Origin: Aquila chrysaetos chrysaetos
Lineage: Eukaryota; Chordata; Aves; Accipitriformes; Accipitridae
NCBI RefSeq assembly: GCF_900496995.4
Contig: NC_044007.1
Coordinates: 372,001 to 436,000 of the forward strand
Length of the DNA: 64,000 nucleotides
Reading direction: 5' to 3'
This document shows positions 22,301 to 34,300 of the stretch, in pieces; positions within the stretch are counted from its first letter, which is position 1, and the number at the start of each line of letters is the position of its first letter. The translations under genes were made by a program, and so were the position numbers. The notes under the pieces were generated by a model. That model saw only the letters and a program-made list of their open reading frames with translations, was not told the origin of the DNA and ran no database searches.

Positions 22301-25300
22301 CCTTGTGCTTGTCCATGAGGTCACCGACCAGGTCCCGGTCCCCTCCGACAGGCACGTCCTCACTGAGCTGCGGCTCAGCCCGGTACAGCCAGTCCATGAG
22401 GGCCTGCAGTGCATCCGTGAACTTGCCCGAGAAGAGCAGGTTCTCCTCCAGTTTGTGCTGCCTGCAAGGAAGGGTGCAGGCAATGCCAGCAGTGCCCAGG
22501 TGCCGGGGCTCAGCCCCGTGGTGCAGGGAACGGCCGCCCCATGGGGAACCCAGCAGTGCAGCTGTTAAGTGCCTGGGCTTGCCTATGGCTGGGGACGGAT
22601 CCTGGCTGCACCCCCAGGGGCCAGAGCCCACTGGAGCTGGGGCAGGGGGTCCCGAAGCAGGGAGCGGGATGCCCAGGGAGGAAGGGCAATGCCATGCCCC
22701 CCGCCTGGGACCTGCATGGCAAGCAGAGCACAGGCATCCCATCCCGTCCCACCCCATCCCATCATATCCCATCCCGTCCCTGCCTCACCTCTCCACAGCC
22801 CGGCTGCACAGTGCATCCCAGCGCTCCTTCAGCTCCCCCAGCAGCTCCTCCAGCGGCTGCAGGTCCTCAGGGAGCTGGGCTCTCTCCCGCAGCGCCCGCC
22901 CGCTCCGCAGCGTGGCCTCGTACACCGGCCGCTTCGAGCGCAGCACCTTCTGGAAAGCCTGTGGGCAGAGGGGGTGAGCCCAACCGGACCCCCGGGACGT
23001 GGGTGCCGGCCCCAGGGCAGGTGGGCTGGGGGGGAGACTCCTGCCTCCCCGAGTGCCGCCGGGCAGCTTGGGGGGCCGATGCCCCTTGGCCAGGGGCTCC
23101 CCTGCCCCAGGTCTCCTCGCTTTACAGAGACGGCCCTGGAAAGGCATCCGACTGCCGCGGCACCAAGTGCATCGTGGCACTGCTGTCCCGCTGGGAGCTG
23201 GGAAGCCCCCTCCCCTGCCGCCCCACAGCCCCCAGCTCTGCTCCCCACTGCCCATGGCTGGGCAGCCGCCCCTGCTGGGACCCCCCCCCCCCTTCTCCAC
23301 AGGGCTGGGGAGCGGGGCAGGGCCCCCACCTTGTGCTCAGCCAGCTGGCACTTGATCTCCTCCTGGCTCGTAGCAGTGTCCTGCGGCACCTCCAAGCTCT
23401 GCTCCACCTCGTCCATCCAGTCCAGGAGCAGCCGCCGGGACTCGCTGAACTGAAACGGAGGGGAGAGGTGCGTGGGGGGAGCCTCGTGCACGAAGCAGGG
23501 GCCAGGGCGACCCAGGCGATGAGAGCCACAGCAGCCACACAACAGAGCTGCACGGCCCGCGCACCACCGCAGCACAAACTGTGGGCCAGCGCGGCACGGT
23601 CCCTGTGCCGGAGCCGCACGGCCCCTGCGCCGGCACAGCTCCACGCAGGACCCGCGTCCCCCGGCACCGCGGCCGAGTACCTGCTTGGTGCGCTTGCGTG
23701 CCTCCTCCAGCGCCGCTCCTCGCTCCGACGTCCGCTGCAGCACCTTGCTCAGCCGCTCCCTGGCCGTCAGCACCAGGTTCTGGATGACGGCACCATCCTG
23801 CTTCCTGCTGAAGTCTTTCAAGCGAGACGCGACAGCCTCCAGGCCGCTGAGCTTTTCCCCGTGGGCATTCGCCTCCTTCACCAGGGCCTGCAGGAGAGTG
23901 GAGGCGGCTAGGAGCACACAGACAACGCCGGGGCAGGAGCAGAGCCTCCGAGCGCAGCCCGCACCCGGACAGGGTGCAGAGCCAACTCGCTCCGTTGCTG
24001 CAGGGAGAGACGTCCCGCTGGCAGCCTGGGGGAGATTTCCCCTACCGGTGCCGCTGCCGGTGCCACACAGGACCCCCTCCGGGCAGACCCCAGCCCCATG
24101 GAATCCGCCCCGGGGTCGGGGCGTGCTGCCGGAGCACACCTGGGTGGCAGGCGGGAGGGGGGTCACGCCGGCTCAGCCCGCACTTGCCTTGTGCTCCTGG
24201 ATCTGCGCGGTGACGGTGTCCAGGACGAAGCTGGGCGGCGCGGGGGAGCCGAGGAGCTCCTCCGCGTGAGCCACCCAGCGCAGCAGCTCCTGCACGGTGC
24301 CGTGAAACTCGGTGGTGACCGTCAGCCCCTCGGCCAGGCGTTCCTGTGGGCAGAGCGGAGGCACTGACGGCGACGGGCACCCGCAGCCCCCAAAGCCAGG
24401 GCAGGGTCGGGACCCCTGGGCAGGCAGCACGCCCCTGCCCCGCGCACCTTCCTCTCCTGGGCCTCGGCGTGGACGCTCTCCCACTTCTGCTCCAGGATGC
24501 GGAGGCTGTGCTCCGTGCTGCAGGGCCGGCCGGCGCGGCAGGAGGCCAGCAGCCGCTGCAGCCGCTCCCGCACGCTGCTGTACGCCTCCTGCTTGGACTC
24601 CATCTCCTTGCATAGCTCCTGCCGAGAGGCCGCGGGGACCCCCGGGGTCACTGCCCCGCAGGGAGATGGAGACAGGGATGGGGATGGGGAGGGCTCCCAC
24701 TCTGTCCCAGGGGAGCTGGAGGGGGCAGGGGAGGGGTGCAGGAGGGGTCTGCCCGGTCGGGGAGACGAGAAGGCAGAGAAGGGTCCCAGCGTCTCCGTGC
24801 AGAGAGGGGCGGATTTGGGGTACACGTACACCCCCCAAGGGACGCTCAGGGACAGCCCTGCAGCAGGGGGAGGCCGGCAGAGCCCCGGTGCTCACCAGGT
24901 GCGCGGTGAGCTTCTCTTTGGTGGTGTCCGGGTGGCCCCACGCCGGCTTGGAAAAGAAGAGCTGCAGCTCCACCTGCTCCAGCCACTGCAGCAGCTCCGT
25001 GATCTCCAGCGTGATGTCCTGCACCTGGGGATGGCGCGGGGGCTCAGCGCTGCCCATGCCAGCGGGCAGCACCATGGCGGGCAGCTCCGGCACGCGGGTG
25101 CGCGGTGCCCCGTACCTGGCTGAGGTTGTTCTCCAGCTCCAGCTGGCGGCTCTCGGTCTCACTCTGCACCAGGTCCCAGCGCTGGTTGAGCTGCTGCAGG
25201 CTGCGCTGGAGCCCCTCCACGCTCTCCCCCAGGCTGGAGAGCAGCAAGCCCTGCCCGGCCTCGTTGACGGACTGCACCGTGCGGGCATGGGACATCACGT

Positions 25301-28300
25301 CGTTCCTCAGCACCTAGGGACGGAGAACCGCAGTCGCAGACGGCACCCCGGCCGGAGCGCATCGCATCCCCAGCCAGCTACGTGGTGCAAAGCCCCTCGC
25401 CCCGGGCACCCGGGCCACCTTTGCCGCCCATGTCAATGCCACCGGCAGCCCTGTAGGGCTGGGGTCCAGCGAGTGCCATGCCAGGGGAGGATGGCACCCA
25501 GGGATGCCCTAGAGCCGGCACCTTGGCTTTTGGCCTCGGAGTGGCACAGGGCAGGTGTGAGGCACCAAATTTGCCACTTCATGGCAGGGAGGTTGCTGGG
25601 ATGGGGCACAGAAGAGGCCAGGGCCACCCGTTGTTGCACAGCCCCCCCGGCCGCGGGGCTGGCCCGCACCTCACAGCACCTCGCCTGCATCAGACACAGC
25701 GTGAGCGTGCCCAGGCAAGGACAAGCAGCTCCGGGCTGGCCACGGCCTCGGCTGCCTCCCGGCAGGCGTGGAAACAGCTCATTCCTTCCATGCTGTCACC
25801 GCGGGAGGGGACGCGTTCTCACGCCACCCGCCCCAAGCCACAGCCTGCCCAACCTGGCTGCCATTGCCCGGGGACTCAATGGCAGCGCTGGGAGGAGGGG
25901 GCCAAACCACCTGGGACGGGACCGGGCAGCAGCATGCAGCCAGGATGCGGCCCCGCAGCAGGAGGACCACGACCGGTACCTCCTGTGCCATGGGATGCAG
26001 CGGCACTGTGCCACGTCCCCCCGCGGGGGACATCCCCGCGAGGACGCCCGGCCGTCAGAGCAGGCGGCCGATGGCCAGGGCAGCAGTCGGGCAGCCCGGG
26101 ACACACGGTGCAGGCAGCCCCCTCCCGCTGCTGCCCTCACCTTGTGCTTGGCCAGCTCGATCTCGCAGCTCTGCAGGTCGAGGCGCAGCAGCGTCGGGCC
26201 CTGCAGCTGCTCGGCGGTGCGGGACAACCACTGCAGCAGCTCCTCCAGCTGGTGCTGGAACTGCCCCAGGCCCAGCAGAGCCGCCTCCAGCTGGTGCTGT
26301 CCCGGCAAGGGTGGAATCGGGCACACGTTTGGTGGGAGCAATGGCAGCCCCGACGACGCGCCCAGCGCCCGCACGGCCCCACGCACTGCAGGGTACCGTG
26401 CACCCAGTGCCTGCATGGCCCCACGCACCCACCCGGCACCGCGCACCCACGTGGCACCCCATGCACCCACACAGCCCCCACGTACCCACACGGCACCCCA
26501 GGCACCCACCCTGCCACGGCTCTCGCCTCGTGCCAGTGCCAGATCCAGTCGACAGCTCAGGTGCCACCACCACTTCCCAGAGCCCCCAAGCCCCCGTGCC
26601 CAGGACAGTAGCGCCCACCCAGCCCTGCCCCATGCCCGGGATTGCCCCCACACCAGCCAAGCCCCCTCCCTACCTGGCGGCTGACGATCTCCTCTTCCAG
26701 GCGGTCCCACCGCTGGCGGAAATCGCTGAGAGGGGCCGGGGGGTCCCCCTGCCCTGCACCCCCCAGGCTGGCCTGGTGCCGCAGGCTCTCCACGTCCACC
26801 TTGCACTGATAGAGCTCCCTCTTGAACTCCTGCGGGGCAGCGGTGAATGGGTGACCCCCAGCCCCGCACACGGAGACGGGGGTCTGCCATGCCACCAGGC
26901 ATGGCGTGGCACGGCGTGGCACGGCACGGCAGATCCGGGTCTGGTTTAGCACAGTACGGCACGGCACATCACAGCACGGTGTGGCATAGCATGGCAGAGC
27001 TGGGTCTGGCACGCACTTTGCATGTTTTGGCACGGCATGGCACAGCATGGCACAGTTTGGCACAGCTTGGCATGGGCACCTGGCCACAGAGCTCCTCCTC
27101 GTGGAGAGCTGGGAGCCCTGGCTGCTCAGGGCTCCTTTGCGGGGGGCAGGACTTGGCCACCCAGCACCCACCAGTGCCGTGGAGGCACCAGCACCGTCCA
27201 ACACGCCACACTTTCATCCCACTGCTGCCCCGAGCACCCCGCTTGCCCCCCACGCTGACCCCCACCTGACCCCAGGGCTCGGGGCCCCATCCTGCAGCAT
27301 GGCCCACCTTCAGCTCTGCCAGCTGCTGCTGCACCATGTCCAGGTCCCCGCCAACGAGGAACTCCTCCGCGATGCGCAGCTCGGCCGTGTCCAGCCACTC
27401 GAACAGCCGCTGGGGACAGAGAGGGACCATGGGGCCGGAGAAGGCGGGGGGACCCAGGCCCCCCAGCCCATCCCCATCCCTGTCCCCCCATGTCAGCCCT
27501 GCCAGGCCTCCGGGACAGCTGTGTCCCTGGGGGCACAGACACACTCACCCCCACCCTCTGCAGCCCCATGGCCAGGAGTGGGGCTGGGACCCGCCGTGGT
27601 CCCCAGGGAGGGCTGGAGCACAGGGCAGGAGGGTGCTCCAGCCCCATCCCCACCGAGGGGAACCTCGATGTGGGCATGTCACACTGGGGCAGGACACAGG
27701 CACGGCCGGCCCCGCTGCCCCCTGCCCTACAGCCCCACCAGCCCCAGTGCCCACCCAGGCTGGCCAGCCCCCCAAACCAAGGCAGCATCATGGCCCTGTA
27801 GCCCAGCTAGCCCCAGATCCCTATACTCCTGCACAGCCCTGCTCCCCAGCCAGCCCCACTGCCAGGTCACCCTTTAGCCATGCCCAGGAACCACCCCGAG
27901 TGGCCCCACGGCCCCTCAGACCCCTGAGCGGGGATGGGAGGGTGACGCAGGTAGCGGGGCAGGCCAGTACGTGGGGTGTCTGCCTGAGCGGACCCCCAGC
28001 ACCCCACCTGCATGGTCTCCTGGTAGCTGACGGAGGCCTGGAGCTGCTCCTCGAGGCGGGCGTACCGCTCCGTCCACACCTTGTTCAGGCTGTGCCAGGA
28101 GGAGTAGAGCTGCGGCAGGGCGCGAGGGTCAGCGGCACCGCGCGGGGGGCCGGGCACGAGGGTCAGCGGCACCGCGCGGGACACTAACGCGTGGGGTGCA
28201 AGGGGCAGCGGCACCGCGGGGGGGGGGTCGGTGGGCACCAGCACAGGGTGCAAGAACCAGCCAGCCCCACCGCGGGGCGCGAGGGATGGTGGGCACCGGT

Positions 28301-31300
28301 GCGGGGTGCGAGGCTTGGCAGACACGTGGTCCCTTGTGCGGGGACACCAGCCTGGGACAGCCACCCTCCATCCAGCCCAGCCCGGGGACATCCAGGAGAC
28401 ACTGGCTCTGGGGAGCAACGCCTGCCCCTTCTCCAGGGTCCGGCTGCGGCTCAGCTCCGGGGACACCCCCATGCCCGCGAGCAGCATCCCCATGTCCCCG
28501 ACCCTTGCTGGACCCACGCCACTCACATCGTCCAGGCTCTTGGTGACATCGGGCTTGTCAGGGTCCCCACAGGAGGACATCAGCTCCACGCCCAGGCTGC
28601 CCAGCGTGTCCAGCTCACCCTGCAGCGAGTCGATCTCCTCTCGCAGCGCCTGTGGGCCAGGAGAGGGGGGGGGGCTCGGTGATGCCCGTGCCACGGGGCT
28701 GCCCGTACCGCGGGGCTGCCCACCAAGCTCCCAACCCCGTACCTGCAGGGTGCGGAGCCGTGTGCGGATGGCCTCGGGCTCGCCGCCGGCCTCTTCCAGC
28801 CCCAGCACCAGCTGCTGGGTGTCGCTCAGCGTCAGGGCCAGCTCGGAGAGACCGTGCCAGAAGCGGTCGGCCAGCGCCAGCAGCTCCCGCAGCCAGCGCT
28901 CCTGCTCCTGGCAGCGGCCCCGCAGGCAGCCCCACTGGGACAGCAGCTGTGCCGTCCGCTCCTGGATCCCTGCGGGGCATGAGAGGGACGAGGGGGGGTC
29001 AGCCTAGGGCCCCTTGGGGTGCTGCGAGGGACCCGGCACCCCGACACAGCCCCAAACAGGGACGTGGCCCCGCCGGGATGCCCCGTGAGCGGGGATGCGC
29101 TGCCGTGCACGCACACCCACCCGCGGGGCCATGCCTGCCCCTCCGTGCCGTACCTCTGGCAGCTGCATCGGAGTTTGCTGCCTGCATGCTGGCCAGCAGC
29201 TCGCTGCCCTGCGCCTGGACGGTCTCCAGGGCCACCCCCAGCTTCTCCAGCTCGCCCAGGGCCAGGCTGTTCTCGCGGATCTGCTCCCGAAGGTGGGCCG
29301 CATCGCCGCGGACAGAGGGCTGGCTCTGCAGGCGGCTCTGCAGCCGCTCCAGGCATTCCAGCAGCAGGTCCATACGCTCGGTCAGCTGGGGAAGGTGCGG
29401 GGGGACCAGCCCGGTCACTTGAGGGGAAGCCCCAGGGGACACCAGCCCCCCGGTGCCGGCCCCGTACCTGGCTGTAACGTGGCAGAGCATCCTCCAGCAG
29501 GGCAGCCGCCTGGCGCACGCGTTCACGGATGCAGCCATACTGCTCCTCCGCCTCCCGCCAGCGCTGCTGGAACGGGGCACCCTGCTCCGGGCTCAGCTCC
29601 ACCAGCTGCGCCGAGACACGCTGCAGCTTCCCCATCAGGGGACGGTGCTCTGCGATGGCCTCCCGCAGGCACTGAGGGCAGAGGAAAGGCCGTGGGCACG
29701 CGTGGGACCAGGACAGGGCACGTGGGGATGTGCCCTGGTGCACCCCGGCACTGCCCTGGCTCTGCTCCCAGTGCACGGTACTCCTGCGTGTTGGGTGCCC
29801 CAGCGCAGCGGTCCCTGCAGCGGTGCCACCTCCGTCCCGTCGCAGACCGCCGGCTGCTCCGCCGCCTCTCTGCTCCCGACCCCACATGTCCCTGCCCTCA
29901 CCTTCTCCTTCCCCGTGCCCTGGCCAGGGCCACCCCGCCCTCACCTGCAGCAATGCCTGCTGTTCCTTGAAGGCCTCGTAGCTGATGGCGTTGGGGGAAA
30001 GCTGCACCCCGACGACCTGCGTCTCCTCCAGCCAGGGCGACAGCTCCTCGTGGGCCTCGGAGAACTGGGCGAGCAGGGACTGGGCGTGCTCCAGCTGCAC
30101 GGCACAGGCTCCGCTGCGCAGGAAGAGCTGCTCCGTGCGCTCCCGCAGTGCCTGCACCGAGGGCTGTGGAGACGGGCGGCTCACCGGGGCGCTGGGGACA
30201 CGGGGCACGGGCGTCCCCTGGTGCAAGCGGGCGCTGCCGCGGCAGCATCCCACCCAGCACCCACCGGTGCAGCCCCGGCACGGCCGCTCACCTGGAGGTG
30301 CTGCTGCAGGGGCTCGGGGCAGGAGCGGAGCAGCGGGTCCGAGATCTCCAGCAGACGCTCCACCAGTCCCCGGTGGTGCAGGATCTCAGCGGAGAGCAGC
30401 TGGAAGACAGAGGCATGTGGGTGCCAGGTCCTGCAGAGACGTCGGCAGGTCCACACACGTGTGACTTGGGGGTCAGTGCAGGAGCCCACCGGAGCGGGAA
30501 CACAAAGCCAGTGTCCCCGGGGAATTCTGGGCACCCCTTTGGGGTGTGGGTACCAGTGGTCAGTGCTGCAGACCCACCTTCTGATCGGAGAGCTGTGAGC
30601 GGAGGGCCTGGGCATCCAGCTGCACCCGGCCGATCTCCTCCAGCCGCTCGCCAAGCCCAGCCAAGCGGGCGAGCTGGGAGTCCAGAATCTGCTCAAACTG
30701 CAGCGGAGAGGAGAGACGTCAGCCGTGCCAGCAGGGCGGACACGCGCACCGGGGCGGCCTCTCCGGGACAAAGACCCCCCCCCCCATGCATCCGCTGCTG
30801 GTTAGCATGGGACCTTCTGCCATAACCTGGTGTATCCCATCCAGACGTGTCCCACCAGACCCGACTCCCCTGTGCCTCCCGCTGCAGGCAGCAATGCTGC
30901 GGGGCCGGGGAGCAGTGAAGGGGGCAGAGGGTGATGGTCCCCAGAGCCCCATGTCCCGCACCTTTTCCCTGTCGCTCGTGCTGACCGCGGGCTCCTGGCC
31001 GCCGTGCTGGCTGTCCCAGGAGGCCAGCTCCTTCTCCATGCGGCCCAGCCAAAGCGCCAGGTCCTCCTGGGCAGCGCCCAGGCGGGACGAAGCCTCCAGG
31101 GTCTGCCCCAGCCGGTGCATGGTGTCGGCGCTGCTCTGGCCCACGATGAGATACCGCATCCTCAGGGACTCCATCTTCTCCTGTGCCAACTGGGCCTCCT
31201 CCCCTGCGGCAGCACCGTGGCTGGCATCAGTGCCGCTGCAGCCAGTGTCCCCGGGGCTGGGGACCGGTCGCACTGACGCTTTCCCTTCCCCGTGATGGTC

Positions 31301-34300
31301 ACTCCGTCCCGATCTTCCCCTGCGCCTGCTCCTCCTCTGCTTCTCCTGGACCCAGCTCTGGCCCCTCATCCCCATCGTAGGCAAAATTCAACTCCCCGGT
31401 TGCCCCCCGCTGCCAGTGCACCACATCCCACCATGCCCCTGATGCCCACGGGCCAGGCTGTCCCCTGGCCCCTCTCCATCCGATGGTATGCTCTGTGCCC
31501 CATCACGCGATGCCGGGCCCCCACAGCCACCGGTGGGGAGCGGAGCGCCCCGAGGACACCCAGCACCCGGGGGTCCCCTTGCCAGGCTGGGCTGCTCCCT
31601 TGCCAGGACGTGCCTTGGTGCTGGCACAGCCCAGGGCAGCACTCACTCCCTCCCATGTCCCGTGGTCCCGACCCTGCGGCCACCGCTTCCAGCCAACCCC
31701 ACTTACCTGTCACCATCTCCAGGACCCGCTGCCCGCTCTCCAGGGCGCCATCCAGCTCTCCCAGCCGGCCGCGAATCTCCTCGCAAAGGGCCTGGGGCGA
31801 GAGGCTCCCGTGGCAGCGACTGCTGCGGACGCCGCTCCCCCCATCACCCGCTGCACCCACGGGTGTCCCCCCGTCCCCACCGCCACCCCCAGCCCTCCAC
31901 ATGGCCCCGCTCACAGCTCGCCCCGCCTCACCGTGCCCCGCTCGCCCTGCCCGCCCGGCTGACCCGTGCCACGGCGGGTGCCCGAGCCCACCCCGCACCC
32001 AAGCCCGGCTCCGACCTGGGTTTGCCGGTGGGCGTCCTGCACGCGGCTGACGCAGCCGTTGGCGCGCCAGAGCTGGGCCAGCTGCCGCTCCGTGGCACCG
32101 AGCCACTCCTGGAAGGAGTCCACAGCCTCCTGGAAGTCCTGTGCCGCTGGCAGGATCCGCTCCAGGCAGCCGTACCTGCGCCGGGAAGGCTGGGTGAGCC
32201 AGGGAGGGCAACAGCCCCCAGCTTTGCGGGTGCAAGACTGAGATCCTGGCTGGAAAAGCCTTCTCTCCCCCTGCCACCAGGGCTGGGTGCCCAGTTCCCA
32301 CATCTGGGATGCCCCTGCCCTGTGCTCCCCACCCCAAAACCTCCCACCCTGAATGCGAGGGGTGAGGCGAGGCCAGCATCCCCTACCCAGCCCCAGCAGC
32401 ACCAGGAGCATCCCGAGGACAGGCTGCAGGTGTCCTGGGCTGAGGGTCCCGCTTCATCCCAGCGAGGGCTGGGAACACAGGGACGCAGGATGAGGCAGCC
32501 CCTGCCAGGCTGCGCCAGCCCCAGCCCGGTTCCATGACCCTGTCCGCTGCAGGGCAGGACCCCCCCTGCCCCGGCATCACCCTGACAACCAGGCTGGGTG
32601 CTGGCACGGCCACGCTGGGGCATCTGGCTGCGCTGCTCCGCTCCAGGCCCAGCGGCACCCCAGCGAGCTCCCCTGTCGCTTGCGGCAAAGGGCCGGCTCT
32701 CATCCCGGTGCTCCGGGGGCTCATGCCGGACCAGCCGCAGAGCCACAGACCCGCTGACCCCGGGGCCGGGAAGGAGGATTGAGATGTGCCGAGAGCCTGG
32801 CCCAAAGCAGAGCCCTCGCCCGCCGCTCTGCGCGGTGCATGCCGGAACAACACCGGACCGAGCCCCTCACTTGCCAGCGGCGAGGAGGGCCGGGCAGTGC
32901 AGCGAGGCGATGGTGCATCCCCGGCTGGCAGAGCCCCGGGGGGCTGCAGGGACCAACCCTGCACCACACACGGCTGGAGGCGGTGCGGTCTGCGGGGCAC
33001 GGTGCAGCCCCGGCGTGTGGGATGAGGATGAGGATGGGGACAGTCCCTCTGCCAGGGCAGCCCCAGCACGAGAGGGGCAGAGCACACTGCTGCTGCATGG
33101 AGGGATGGCAGGGGGGTCACGGCACCGCAGCCGGCTGCCGGCTGTCGAGACAGCCTGTGTAGGCAGGGATGGGGCTGCCAACCCCGCTGAGGAAGGTCTC
33201 AGCCCTGACCCACCTGGCTTCAGCCTCCTGCATCAGCTTGCCCCACTTCTCCCCGAGGCCAGAGAGGCTGCCGCTCCCCTCGGGCACCAGCGTGCCGGAG
33301 CCGTGTGCCGGCGGCACGGGTCTGTCCTGCAGGATGAGCTCCACCCGCGGCCTCCGCTCCTCCAGCAGCCGCTTCAGGAGCTGCAAGGCAACGGGGCACG
33401 GTGCTGTGCCGGGGACCCCCCCCTCCCTCCTGCACCATCTCGGCACAGCCCGGCACCGCAGGCAGACAGCCGGCAGCCCCAGAACGGCCGCTCTGCCCCC
33501 GGCCCCCTAATCCCCGGCTGGAGAGCGGCGTGGGTGGGACGCGCCAGCCCGGATCTGCTGACCTTCTGCTCCTCCAGCTGGGCCTTCGCCACCTTCACCT
33601 CCGCCGAGGGCGGCTTCTGGTTGCTCACCAGCTCCTCCATGTCCGCCACCCAGGCCAGCAGGCTCTCCAGCGTGTCCTGGGCTCGCTCCGTGCCCACCGC
33701 CTCCTCCAGGACAGGGACAGCCCGCAGGGACACCTAGGGAGAGAGGTGGCTGAGCCACCCGGGCGGGCGGAGGGCAGCCGTGGGGCAGCCGTGGGGCTGG
33801 AGTGAACCCCTCCATGCCACCATGCCCTGTCGGGGAGGCGATGCCAGGGGACAGAGGGACCTGGCCCTGCCCAGGTCCCCCCTCGTATCCCCTTCTCGCC
33901 GCATCGGCAGGGCTGTGCCGAGACGGGCTCTCTACAGACCGACGCTCCTCCTCGGGGCCAAAGGACCGGGCGCTGCCCGCAGGGGTCCCCAAAGCAGGGG
34001 CTGCGCACCCCAGGCACGCCCCGTGCCATGCGGACCCCCTCTGGACACGCAGCCCCCACCAGCTGCGGCAGAGGGGAGGGGGTCAGCCCCATCCTCCGGC
34101 ACCCGACTGGGTGCCCAGCGCCGACCCAAAGCGCTGGGGTGGTGGGGGGTGCCACCGGCCCTGCCCGCACAAGGGCACCATGGGCCGTGCACACCGGCCG
34201 GCGCGTGGGGCGCAGACCCCCGTGGCGCAGGAGAGCCCCACGCGAGCCCCAGCCAAGGGAGACAAAGGCTAAGACTCGCTTGCGGAGACAAGCGTGCCGG

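Noticed and set aside
24312-26684. 790-codon plus-strand frame
   Set aside because: Runs across several minus-strand spectrin exons and their introns with no change at the borders; composition artefact.
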